A stretch of DNA of 64,000 nucleotides, taken from the NCBI RefSeq assembly GCF_001540865.1, contig NC_033621.1, positions 21,039,769 to 21,103,768 on the forward strand, read 5' to 3'. The notes below the pieces were generated by a model. The model worked only from the letters and a program-made list of their open reading frames with translations, searched no databases and was not told the origin of the DNA. The translations under genes and the position numbers were made by a program. The stretch comes from Ananas comosus. Lineage: Eukaryota > Streptophyta > Magnoliopsida > Poales > Bromeliaceae. Positions 1-13,300 of this stretch are shown in pieces; the first letter of the stretch is position 1; the number at the start of each line of letters is the position of its first letter.

Positions 1-1588
1 TGCAGATATCAAGATATGGCGGAATCATTATCGTCACAAATATTTAGACAGCATCGTGTCATTCCCATCTGTATATTGTGCCCTAAAAATGTAGCTATTC
101 TTTTTTTTGATAGAAAGATGAAATATGAGTGTTTTTTCGATGAAAAATATGAAGTGTTGTTTCCAGGAATTCGAAATAAACAGAAACAGCCCCCATTATA
201 TTCTTTTACTTTTTCTTTTTTTTTTTCCCGAAACTGTTTGTATGTTTCTGGGGGTGAGAAATGTAAGAAGTAATTGTTCTATTCATTGTGTTGCATTTAT
301 CTCATATTCTTGGATTTATTTTAGTGCATTTGTGATTGACTAAATTATAAATGAACACTATTTTTAATTCCACACACACTGTATGCCATAACCCTTTTGG
401 AAAACTTTTGCTGTGACTTTTTTAAAAAAAACAAAATTTGAGGATGAACCTGCACACATTCTGGGAGGAGAATTTCTGCATTACAAACACAGGAAATGGG
501 AGAATGAATTATGAGAAAAGGCAAAAAAAAAAAAAAAAAAAAAAAAAAAACATAAAAGTAATGGTGGGGCATGTGAATCGATAATTAACAGGTTAAACAT
601 TAGAAATTACTTTTTTTATATATATTATTTATCTCAAATCTAAGAGGTTTTAAAATTGATAATATAAGCTGCATTTAATGCACTTTAATTTAGGTAATAA
701 TTTTGAAAAATTATAAAATATAATTTCTAAAATAGATAAGTACAGTAGATTTCATTTAATGATATTGATCTTCGATATCATTGCTTAGCATCAAAATGAA
801 TTTCAATAAAAAATACTTTTATTTCTCAAAATATTTTGGCAGAAAAGATGATCACAAAATAGGTTTTTTTTTTTTTCCAAACCTCTCAAAACATCAAAGC
901 TATTGTGTTTAGGTAACATATTTCCAAACTAAGACTAATATAATCTCCCACATGATTTTTGTCCAGTTTAATTTTTGTTCTGTTTCCCACTAGTGATTTT
1001 CGGAAAAAGATAAATCATTTTGTAAATGAAATATGCTACGCTATCAAATCACAGATGCACAGACCTTTTAATAAGTCAAAAATCAAACTCCTAATTTCCA
1101 ACCACAAAAAAACACAAGTTGTTATTGAATGATTTATTCTGATATCTACAAAATGTCTTTAAGTACAGTTAATAGTTCAAGGAGAGCCTGTGAAAATTAT
1201 CAACAAGCTTTGGGAATGTCTCCATCAGAAACAATTGCGACTCCTCTTCGTTCTTCGTAGTCAATTGAAGATAACATCTACCTTGAAATCATGTACAAAT
1301 ATCTCATGAAAATATGTTACAAACAAAAAGGAACACATATTCCAATGTTATGCTGTTAAATATGAAACAATAGAGCAAATGAATGTGATATAGTTTCATC
1401 AAGCCTCATATAGCACTCTACATGTCACACCAGATCCTGCAGCCTGGAATTCGCCTTAAGAGCTTAGCAATGTCTATTCATTAGCAAGGACATTGTTTTT
1501 TTTTTTTTTTTTTTCAGCTTAATGTAACTATTTCCAAGGGCCTGCATGTTCACTTCTTAAAGCCCATCCTATATTTACTTGTCGCTAA
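1..1588. other. 3' flank of the TPR gene, no other gene seen
   Basis: AT-rich DNA with short homopolymers, including an A run near 522-550 and T runs near 863 and 1497-1514. None of the small open frames here has codon structure or similarity to a protein I recognise. The part next to 1589 should be the 3' untranslated region of the minus-strand TPR gene. Confidence 0.5.
1133..1138 (-). terminator. candidate poly(A) signal of the TPR gene
   Basis: AATAAA on the minus strand, about 450 bases past the stop codon at 1589-1591. It would give a 3' untranslated region of plausible length for a plant transcript. AATAAA is frequent in AT-rich DNA, so this is only a candidate. Confidence 0.3.
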
Positions 1589-4500
1589 TCATTTTCGCGC
1601 ATATCTATCAACAAGCGCCTTTGCTGCATCCGGAGCAAAGAATTTTGCCTGCATGGAAGCCCAAGAGTAAGAAGATAAATCATCTCAGGCTATGGTTTTC
1701 TAGTACTACATGACTACCCTGATAAAACATAAAAGCACAAAAGCATGTGTTGTTGTTCTTTCAAATGTTCCAGTTTTTTTTTTTTTAACCCAAAAAACTC
1801 TAGAGGCAATGGTCAGATTTTAGCACTGAATAGTTACTCTTTAGTTTTACGTTCAGCTGCATTAAGTACGTGATTTTTAATGAAAAATTTAAAACTTGTC
1901 AAAGTAATGTTGTTGATCAGTGACCTTTATAGAAGTTCGAGGGGCCTATTTCAACAAACCGAAGCTCAAACAATCGTTTTGCAAATATTATGAACTTTTC
2001 AATATAACTTTTTAGATATTGTAGATCAGTTCTAATGGTGTATATTTCAATTTTAGGGCTTGTGTGATTCGATTTCGGGTCCATTAACATTCAATTTAAA
2101 CTGATACTGATCAATAATGATTTTCATATGTTTGACAAGAAATGTGGAGTGCCAGAATATGAAACAGGTCGTTTCGAAATATTTCATACAGCGAGGTTTC
2201 GCTCCTTTTTGTAGTTATTTTCATTTTTTTGGCGGCAACAGCTGTTTTATACCATATACAAAAAATGAAATTGTTAAATATCAAAATATGAAAGCACCGT
2301 TCTCTACTAGCTTAAGCTTTTGAAGGATAACCATTGTTACGTATTATTTAACATGGTATCAGAATATGAGGTCCTAAATTCGAGTCACGCTAGGCTTCTA
2401 TTCTCTACTAACTTAAGTTTTCGGAGAATAATGGTTGTTTCATATTATTCAACAGAAATAACAAATTACATTCAATTAAGCAGGGAGAATTCAAAACAAA
2501 GTGAAGTCTAATAAGATAATAAGTCAAATTACTTCCATGTATCTTTAATTTTATATATGGGGAAAAGTTCACTTCTTCTAAATGATCAACTATTAAAATT
2601 TCCGATTAAACAACACTTACTTGAATGAACATCCTTTCCGCATCTCCTAGTTTGCCATTTTCTTTCAATATAATTCCCTGTCAAAATAGAAGAAAGATAT
2701 CACAGATTGCAAGTAAATGAGCTTGCAAAATATAAAAGGGCTCATGCATATAGGTGCTACACCATAATTTAGGGTGCCCTATACACCTAATTAGGGGACA
2801 GGACACCCTGTTATTCATGATTTAAAGGATGGATCCTTTGAGCAAGTAGCGATAAAAATTCCTATGTTTCTCTGTCTTTGATCTCCACAAGCTTATTTCG
2901 TCATTCTCCATTAAAGACCACCTTCTCTTCTGCCACATGGAATCCCGAATAGTTTGCGGAAAGTGCGGGATGGTCTAACTCGCGAGCTGCTCCATGTGGG
3001 TACAAGTAGAACTGGGTCCTTTTACTTCAACACAATGAACCCTTTGGTAATGTTTCTGGGCCGACAATTAAATTACCAACAGTGCATAGATCAAGACCAT
3101 AACTATTAAGGTCAATATCTTTTCCTAGGATTTCAACATATGGTATAACGAAACATGAACGTGACTTGCGTAGCATGAGGTTTTTGATCTAGATGCTATC
3201 TGTGTGTTTCCCATAATGTGATCATGGTTTTCTCAAACTTGTCTTTGAAATTATAAAAATTATTATTTGCTGTCGTTTTTCCATGCAATGATTACTTGCA
3301 TTTTCTTCGATTCAAATTTTGAGAAATAAAATGAGAGTTCACAAAAACTGTTAAAGCTAGTAACCTTTGCCAAGTAACCACGAAAGTCATCTGGATGTTC
3401 ATTGATGAGCTTATCATAAACTGCCACAGCATCACTTGCATTGCCCCAGTCGGAATAGGCTTTTCCTATAAGCAAGTCAACCTGCATTTAGCAGCCAATT
3501 CACATATTTCAATTAGAAGGACAGAAGGATTTTTTTCAGTCTAGAGAAAGTATCTATGCGATTGAAATTCATATAGAAACAATTATCCAGAGATTGAGTG
3601 GGTCTATTCAAGAAATCGTTATGCAGTCACCGCAAAATACAGAGAAACAGTTGGAAAAATTCAAGACTAAGTATGAGCACCAATAACAAAGTTGGAGAGC
3701 CATGAATTATCAAGTGAAAGTGGCTAATGCTGAACAACATGAATTAATTGCTAACGAAAGCCAAAAAGGGAGGCCTAGTATTAAAATTCTGGGAGATTTG
3801 ATGCAAGAGACCAACATATATTATTCATTAAAGCAGGCATACAAAAGGAAAATAAGAAGATGAGGAGACTTAAAAATTGTGTTTTAATGTAGTGAAATAT
3901 TCCAAGTTGTCGTCTTTCATGTGCTTGTGCATGCCTCTTCTTGACATGGACTGCAACATGAACAAAATTCTGTGAAAATACTACGAGTGATATCTATTTC
4001 CCTTGCTGGACTCAAGAGAGCAAATGGAGAGTAGCATGTTCTTGGTGACAGGTGCATTTAGAAACCAAATGAATGTAATTAAGAAACTACGAACAAAGAG
4101 AAATTTATAGAGCAACACTATCACTTGTATAGGATCAATTTTCTGCGTCTTCTTTGCATCATCACCATTTGAATCCACCAAATTGCTAAGTTGTTTTTGA
4201 TTTTCTTCATTCAATTTTTCCCGTGATGATAGAAGCACTTGAATTGCCTGTCAAAATTCGCCAATGTTATGAAAATACGTAAAAGCTTGAAGAAGCTGAA
4301 ATAACTGCATATGTCAAAACAAAAATGGGTGCCAAAGTGTCACTTTACAAAAGCCGGATTACAATTCTTCTACATAAATGAATGCTTCAAAAGACGCGAC
4401 ATGATTTCCTCTTGGGTAGAAACAACATGGCAAGTTCAGCATAGATCTATTTGTTCTTGCGAGAATCACAATACGTCTTTTGTATTTCAAACCTCGCACA

Positions 4501-7500
4501 ATTTTGACAACATATGTTTCATTGGCATAGTTTCGTTGCCACACAAAAAAAAATAAAATGAAATGAGACACTAAATCAACACAGATCATGAGGTACATGC
4601 AACGGACAGGTGATGGACACGTGACAGACAAATGTCCCTGGAGTGTCCGTATTCTCTAGGTCTGTGCTTCATGTTCCCTAGGCCACTGTGCAGTACAAAC
4701 TCCATGCTATAAAGACAGCTATAAACCCTCCTTTCGAAATTTTGATCAAAAAGGCCTAAAATGTCTCTCCAAATTGTTCTATTCTTCTATTCATGCATTT
4801 AGTTGCTATGATCATGATGACATGGAGATTTAATTTGAGCAGAATTTGATTTCCCAATTTGTAATCCTTGTTTTCGATTAATCAATTATCACCGAAAATT
4901 TGATGACATTAGTGACAAAAATGAAAATAGCTTTTAGCTTTATTAGCGAAAACATCATGATAGACTTACATTAAAGATTTCAAACTAATTTAGAGTTAAT
5001 ATGGGAATTTGGTGTTTCCTAAATTTTAATCCTCAATATCATGAAATTTTGCATCATACTTCAGAAATTTCTTTGGAACTATCAAGATAAATTGTCAATA
5101 AGCACAAAATATTATATAAAAGCACATTTACAATCATATAATGTCATGATTATGTTTGGGATACATCTTCCATGACGTGGATCATAGACATCACTACATC
5201 CCTGCAAGAATCCTAAAACAAGGAAACAAGGGGCCTCCTTTTCCTCTCTTCTTGAAGGTTTGGAACTCCTTTCTCCTCAAACTCCTAAAACACCGGGATT
5301 GAAGTATTTCAGCAAGCTGAACTCATCCCAGATCCAATTTGATGCAAGATATAAAATTGGCATCCGCCTTTAGTTTCCATGGAGGATTCAAGCTCTCTTC
5401 CTTGGAATGTCATCATTTTTAGGGGCTTTCTTGCTGGTGGATTTGAGCAATCATCCCTCAACCAAGATGCAAATGCATCTTCTTATTGAACTTCATGTGA
5501 GCTTATAACTAAATGAAGTGAATCTTGTCGTTTTACTACATGTGGAGTTGTATGCATTTGGAATATAGCATATCATTACTGAAATGTCATGAAAAAAGAC
5601 TCAGGAATCTTGTTTATTACTAGAAGTTTTAAGTAAAAAGTATAAAACAACATTTAACCCAAAAAGCCAAAATGAAACTGTCCAAAGAATGCCCAAGTGA
5701 GCCGATCAGAGGCCCCTCATCCCTGTTGGCACACCACCTTGCCCACCGGTCATCACGACACTATGCAATGCGGTGGCGTGCCAATCAAGGCCCACTTCTG
5801 TGGCTCGAAATAGTGCATTGAGATCACTCTCTTATTATCGAGATTAAAAAAGAAAAAACAGGATTCCTACTAACCACATAGTAACAATTGATTGCATGTA
5901 ATAATAATTAGCACAGGTCACCTCATCAGGTCTTTTGGCGGCAAGCAACGAGTTTGTAAGCCCGCGTAGAACTTCAAAATCAATACCATCAGACAACTGC
6001 ATAAAAAGTATCAGTCAGAATATACTAAGAATTGATAACAATCGACACTTTAGAAGCAATAGGAAATATGTATATAATAGCCAATATATATACAATTGCC
6101 TATCCATAGTTATCAGAGCCAGATGGGGCATTGACCCGGCTAGGGGTAGTGTCACTGTTTCACCATTCGAACCAATGAGTCCACCGGTTGCACCACATCT
6201 TTAATAATTAATAAATTAAATAACATAACAATTAAAATTTTAAATAGTTGCACTAAAAGAAAACAAAATCGATATAGGGCTAACTTTAAGAGCACATAAT
6301 CTTTACATGAGTCTCAACATGAATATAATTAAATAAATATCTTGTGAAATACATCAATATAAGTAAATATCTTTTATTAAAAAGGATATGTTATTTATTG
6401 AAGATTAAAATTACATTTTGCAATGGACAATATAAAAAAAATAATATCACATCTTGAGTTTGTGAAACAACCGTTGTTCTCTAAACGCTTAAGCTGCTAG
6501 AGAACGGTGTTTTAAACATTTTTATATTTAACACTCCCCCTCACGTCTGGGCTCGAAACTTTTTTTTAATTTGCCCATGACGTGAGCTTGAATTAAATGG
6601 GAGAAAATTAATATGCTAGGAGCCTGGCGTGACTCGAACTCAGGACCTCCTGCTCTGATACCATGTGAAACAACCGTTGTACTCTAACAGAGCTGTTAGA
6701 GTACAACCGTTGTACTCTAACAGCTCTGTTAGAGTACAACGGTTGTTTCACATGGTATCAGAGCAGGAGGTCCTGAGTTCGAGTCACGCCAGGCTCCTAG
6801 CATATTAATTTCCTCCCATTTAATTCAAGCCCACGTCATGGACCGATTAAAAAAAGTTTCGAGCCCAGACGTGAGGGGAGTGTTAAATATAAAAATGTTT
6901 AAAACACCGTTCTCTAGCAGCTTAAGCGTTTAGAGAACGGTGTTTTAAACATTTTTATATTTAACAGAGTTGTGATTGGTTCACTCATTACGCTCTTCTG
7001 AGAGGTCATGCGTCGGAAAGTACAACAATATGTGCATTTTTCCGTGATCACAAATGAGATGATGAGTTCGCCGTAACCGGTTTGTTTAGCCCAGTTTACA
7101 TTCAGCCCGTCAAGTCCAAATCTGATAAGAATTGGTTGAACAGTTTTCCAGAATTTTTAAAAATCTCAATACGAAAAGGCAATGCTGCATAAATGCCTTT
7201 GGCATCCCTTAAAGAGTTAAGACACAAAATTATTAACTGCAGGAAAAGCCTTTTGCTCATACTAACTGATAAAGCACTTCTGTATGCTCTGCATAAATGC
7301 CTTTGGCATCCCTTAAAGAGTAAAGACACAAAATTATTAACTGCAGGAAAAGCCTTTTGCTCATACTAACTGATAAAGCACTTCTGTATGCTGAAGAACT
7401 TCCTTCGTAATCCTTGAGCTCATACTTTACTTCTCCTAGCAAACGATATGCATCAACATTATTAGGACTTTCCTGAATATCAAAGGAAAAATCTTTCTAT

Positions 7501-10271
7501 TAATAAGGAAAGCAGAGGTCAGGAACTATAAGATGGCACGGGCGACTTTGTAATCTTTAGAACAATACAGAGAGCATATTAGAAGAATCATAATAAAAGA
7601 TACCTTACATAACTTCTCAAGAAGAGTTGATGCTTTTTGGTATTCACCTAATTCAACTAATGTAACAGCTGTTCCCTGCCAAGACCCCGTGGATAAACCA
7701 AATTTAGCACTGAAGCCAAAAATGATGCTTGTGTTTCGTCGAAAAGTTTAATAGATATCGCAAATTGCCTTTGTTCTAAACACTTGTGTTAAAGTTAGTT
7801 GCGAAAGTGCACAATATATACTGCCCATGAGAAAGAACAGGACGAACCGGCCCCGCCGTAGGTATTTCTAAGGCGAGTGGTCATTCATGGTACAAATTAA
7901 ATTTGTTTAAATTTTATTTTGAAATCAGGATTATAGGTTCATGACTTCCAACAGACTAAAGAGTCTGTTGTTAATTACCCCACACTTTCAGTGTTAAGGA
8001 ACCCCCGATTAAGAGACCAAATATAAATGTTGATAATAAAAGAGACCAAACAGACAAATAAAATTTTATTAATATAATTTGCTGTGTACATGGCTTAAGC
8101 AGGGGCATTCCCCCACGATACATAAATTTCATAAAATTAAATACTCAGTTTATAGACTTGATGGTCGATTGGGATCAGATTGCTCAGTTTAATGACATGA
8201 CGGTCATTCGAAATAAGTTGAGGTTGAGTTTAATTTTAATTTGCTCAATTTAACGACATGACGGTCAAAAGGAGTTTAATTTTAATTTGCTCAGTTTAAC
8301 GACATGGCGGTCAAAAAGAGTTGGATATTGGTTTGCTCAGTTTAACGACATGGCGGTCATATCTGAACTTGATTTGCTCAGTTTAGCGACTTGACGGTCG
8401 GTTGAAGTTGAGATGCTCAGTTTAGTGACATGGCGGTCGGTTTGAATTGTGGTGCTCAGCTTAATGACATGGCGGTCGAATGTTCAGTTTAATGACTTAA
8501 CAGTCATTCGTTCAGTTTAACGACTTGACGGTCATATCTAAACATGATTTGCTCAGTTTAGCGACTTGACGATCGATTGAAGTTGAGGTGCTCAGTTTAG
8601 TGACATGGCGGTCGATTTTAAATTAAGTTGCTTAGTTTAGCGACATGGCGGTTGATTTTAAATTGAGTTGCTCAGTTTAGCGACATGGCGGTCGATTTTA
8701 AATTGAATTGCTCAGTTTAATGACATGGCAATCGGTTTGAGTTTTGGTGCTCAGTTTAATGACATAATGGTCGATTTGAGTTTTGGTACTCAGTTTAATG
8801 ACATAGCGGTCGGTTTGAGTTTTGGTGCTCAGTTTAATGGCATGGCGGTCGACTTGAGTTTTGATGCTCAGTTTATCGACATGGCGGTCGGATGTTTAGT
8901 TTAACGACTTGATGGTCAAATATTCAGTTTAACGACTTGATCGTCATATCTGAATTTGATTTGCTCAGTTTAACGACTTGGCGGTTGACTGAAATTAAGA
9001 TGATCAGTTTAGCGACATGGCGGTCGAAAGGGTTTGATTTGATTGCTCAGTTTAATGACTCGGTGGTCAATTCAAGTTGAGATGTTCAGTTTAAGGACTT
9101 AATAGTCATTTATTTAGTTTAACGACTTGACGGTCATATCTGAACTTGATTTGCTCAGTTTAGCGACTTGGCGGTCGACTGAAATTGATATACTCATGAA
9201 ACTGATTTATGAAATTAATTCATGCTAGGAGCCCGTTTGTAACGTTCATTAAATTAATTGATGAAATTAATTCATGATAGGGGGCCATTTGGAGAGACCG
9301 ATGAATTTAATTCGTAGAGTTAATTCATGATAAGGGGGGGGTGGGGGCGTTTGGAGAGCCTATTAATTCATAGAATCAATTCGTGATAGGGGGCCCATTT
9401 GGAAAACCCAAAAAATTAATTCATGATAAGGGGACCTATTTGGCAAACCCATGAAATTAATTCGTAGAATTAATTCATGATAAGAGGCCCATTTGGAAAG
9501 CCCAAGAAATTAATTCATAGAATTAATTCATAATAAGGGGCCCATTTGGAAAACCCTTAAAATTTAATTTATAGAATTAATTAATAATAAGGGGCCAATT
9601 TGGAAAGCCCATAAATTCGGTTTGGGTTGGAGGCATTTGGATGACACAGATTTGGTAAATTTGGTTGGATTTTATTTGTGGACTTTGAATTTTGGATCTT
9701 ATTTGTGGACTTTGGGTTTTGGATCTTATTTGTGGACTTTGGGTTTCAGGGGTTTTATTTGTGGATTTTGAGTTTTGGATTGAGAAATTTATTTATATGG
9801 GTTTTCATTGGTTTTGGACTCAAATCTGGATGTGGGCTGAGACAGGTTTCGGACTTTAATGTTCTGGGACCGAATCTGTATTGGGCTGGATTTATATTGA
9901 TCTTGAATTCAAATATGCACGTGGGCTGGATTTCAGGCTCTACAGGTTCTGGGCCCGAATTTGCATGTGGGCTGGATTTCAGGCTTTACAGGTTCTGGGC
10001 CCGAATTTGTATGTAGGCTTGATGCTTTTTTTTTTTTAACTGCTGATAGAGTTTGTTCATTGGGTCCATGATGGATTGAACCATTTTCAAATTAAATAAC
10101 TCAAATCCAATTCCTCAAATTTTTGTTCCTTTTTTTTTTGTTCTTTTTTTTTTGACTGAGAGAGAGGGAACAACTCTTCTTTTTTTTTTCTTTTGTATAT
10201 TTTTTTTCTTTTCTTTTTTTGTTGGTTCTTCTTTTCTTTTTTTCTTCTTCTTCTTTTTTTTTTGTTGACTG

Positions 10272-10310
<39 letters not shown>

Positions 10311-13300
10311 AAACCCAACTCCCTCTTTCTCTCTGTACGAAATCGAGAGAGAGAGGGGTGCCCTCCTTTTCTTTTTTTCTCTTTTTTTTTGCTGTTTTTT
10401 TTTGTTTGTTTTTTTTTATTTGTTTATTCTTTTTTTTTTTGTCCCAATATACGAAATTTCATCCCTTTTTTAAAAAAATATACGAAATTGATCACGTCGA
10501 GCCTATCATGAAGATGGCGATGCTTATCACGAAGATAGCAATACGATCGAATCGAGCGAAGATGGCGAATCAAAACAGTTCTTGTCCATTTTTTATTATC
10601 ATTTTTATTATTGTATATTTTTTATCACGTTTTGTTCAAGTACGCGGGGTTTAATCCTGTCGAGCTTATCACGAAGATGGCCGATTGATTAATCCTTTCG
10701 ACCATGTCGAGCCTATCGCGAAGATGGCCGCACGGTTTATGTAGTAAAATAAACGGACTTGATCGTGTTGAGCCTATCACGAAAATGGCCACTCGATCAA
10801 CCATTTTGACCATGTCGAGTCTATCGCGAAGATAGCCGCACGGTTTACGTAGCAAGATATTCGGTGCTCGATCAACAATTTCGACCATGTCAAACCTATC
10901 GCGAAGATGGCCGCACGGTTTAGAGATTAGCGGTGCATACGCACGGCGGAAGTGACGATTTGATGTCAAATTTGATCGGTTCGAAACCTATCACGAATAT
11001 GGTCGGGTTGATCAAATCGACAAGAAAATCGCACTTACGCTATTCGTATGCATGCATATCTCTTATTGTCGTAGAAGTCGTTGTGATTGTCGTTGTCTAA
11101 GTCGTAGTTGAATGCAAGAGCCAAAGCCCCTTTTTTTTCTTTTATTTTTTTTGTGCTGTGGTACGGACAAAAGAGGGGGGGTGCACATGGCACCCCCTCT
11201 GCCAGCATGCCCAACAAGGGCTCCTTCCCTTTCGTACATGTACCCAGGAGAGAGAGAGGGGGGAGATTATATGAAAACTTTTTTTTTTTTTACCTTTTTC
11301 TTTTTTTCTTCTTCTTCTTCTTTCTGTTCTTCTTTTTTCTTTCTCCTCTTTCGGATCTCTCCCTCTTTTTCTTTTTTTGTAAGAGGCCAACTTATACTAA
11401 GCTCTAATGACTTCTATTTTTTTTGGAAACTATTCAAAAAAAGAATTCAAAAAGGAATGGTACCTTGATTAAGGTACGAATTTTTTTCTTTTTTTTTTAG
11501 TATCTTTTCTTTCCTTCTTTTTTTTTTTTTTTTTTTNGAGAGGAGAGAGAGAAGTTGAGAAGGGTGTGTGCATGGGAGTTTGGTGAGGATTTTCCCAACT
11601 TAGATCATTGAGGGATCCCATTGCATGTCACTGAAATCAAGGCCAATTTTTCTTTTTTTTTTCTTTTTTTTTTTTTTTTTTTTGGGAAAGAGGAGGTGGG
11701 ATATTTTTTTTTTCAATTCCTTACATCTCTCCTTTTTTTTATTTCTTCTTCCATTTATTTTTTTTATTTTTTCATTTTTTTTTTACTCAAACAATCATGA
11801 AGCATGTGAACACGACTAATGTGAATAACTGAATATGACTGAACTAAATCATTAGTTTCTTTCAGTTGTATATATAGATAAAGAATTGTATATGTAAATA
11901 AGGAGCTGTATATATAGCGTTTGTTTTCTATGCAAAGAAGTTGTATATAGACAACTTTACTTTATCTAATTTTTATGACATTGAACTTGACCACTGAGAG
12001 AGTTGATCAATTATTATGAGCATATTGTACAAAGTTTCCTACAACAATGTATTGAATGAATAATTGTGGATTTTGTGGCAAATGAGAATTGAATGATGTA
12101 TGTATATGGAAAGTCATGCCCATAATGTAACTATATGTGTTTTATTTTGTGGCCTAAATTCAACATTAAAAAAAATTTATTCTGTAAAATAGCATACAAC
12201 ATGTCATATACAAATTAAGAATGAGCAAACTTACTTCCAGAGCAGTAAGATCTTTGGGTGACTTGCTAAGTGTCGCCTCATAACTCTCAAGTGTCCTCTG
12301 GGAAGAATTTAAACATAGCAGTGAGACATCCAAATAAGATCTTAAAAGGTCAGTATATCACGGATTTTTCCATTTTAGTTTAACAAACGTCCTAAAAGGC
12401 ATGGCTAACATGTCAAGGTATGCCAATGATAAGCATGCAAGTAGCATATGATTGAATCATATAGATAGATTAGGTACAGTAGTTAGGGTTTCAGTTTTAA
12501 TTGTTGATTGAATATGCTTACACTTTTGTAAAGATCAAAATAATATAAGGACAAACTAAAAGCATAATAAGCTTCAGTTCAGAACATCTGGATGAGATAA
12601 AATGATGTTTATAATATTTAGGAATAGTATATAGCCAATTCTTACCTTTGCAGTCTATCAAAGAGATCAAAGTAAACAGAATGCAATAAAACAAAATGAC
12701 CAACACATCAACCACATTTGCCCCCACAATCTAATTTCACCATTTTGAAATGATGTTCTTAAACTAATGCTAATTTAGCAGTGAATGCTCTTCCACTTGT
12801 TTCAGATTGACACCAACTAAAATCAAAATTTCCCCCTCTTCTGATTTGGGATTCAGCCAAAAGCATAAAAAGGCCAGTTCAACAACTGAACAAACCCCAA
12901 GAATATCCATAAACAATAATGCAAGGATTGTCGTGCCACTGACATAGGGAGTGCCGGTGGGCAATTAGCACGACACGGCATGCCTCGGCACATACTCCAT
13001 TTTATACATTGGTACAACAAGCACATGCAGCATAGGTTTATCAACATAAGCAGCACGTGCCAGACGTTGTCAACTGGCACAACAATCCTTGCAATAATGA
13101 AATACCCTACATTCTGAAATCATTATCACTTACTTTGTTCTCTTAGTAGTTAGAAAAGTACATAAGATTACCATCTATCACATTTTCTTTATCTTGTTTT
13201 GGTTCATTCCAACGAGATAATGAATTTTATTTAATTCCATATTTATAACATAAAAGAAATTTAATAAAAAAAACTATTTATACCAAGAAAGTATAAAATT

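Noticed and set aside
6740..6800. tRNA gene, because of TGGTATCAGAGC and GAGTTCGAGTC
   Set aside because: No acceptor-stem pairing or cloverleaf; the sequence is a retrotransposon primer site and the downstream body of a TRIM-like element.
8143..9190. Repeat-spacer array resembling a CRISPR
   Set aside because: The window is plant nuclear DNA; unit length and spacers vary, neighbouring spacers are related to each other, and no cas genes exist.
9678..10016. 112-codon frame with repeated WILFVDFGF-type phrases
   Set aside because: It only reflects the 30-bp and 46-bp tandem DNA repeats in an intron; no start context, no homolog, and the surrounding DNA is spliced out.
10193..11468. Several long frames rich in Phe, Leu and Arg/Glu
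   Set aside because: Products of poly-T and GA/CT tracts read in different frames; no real codon signal.
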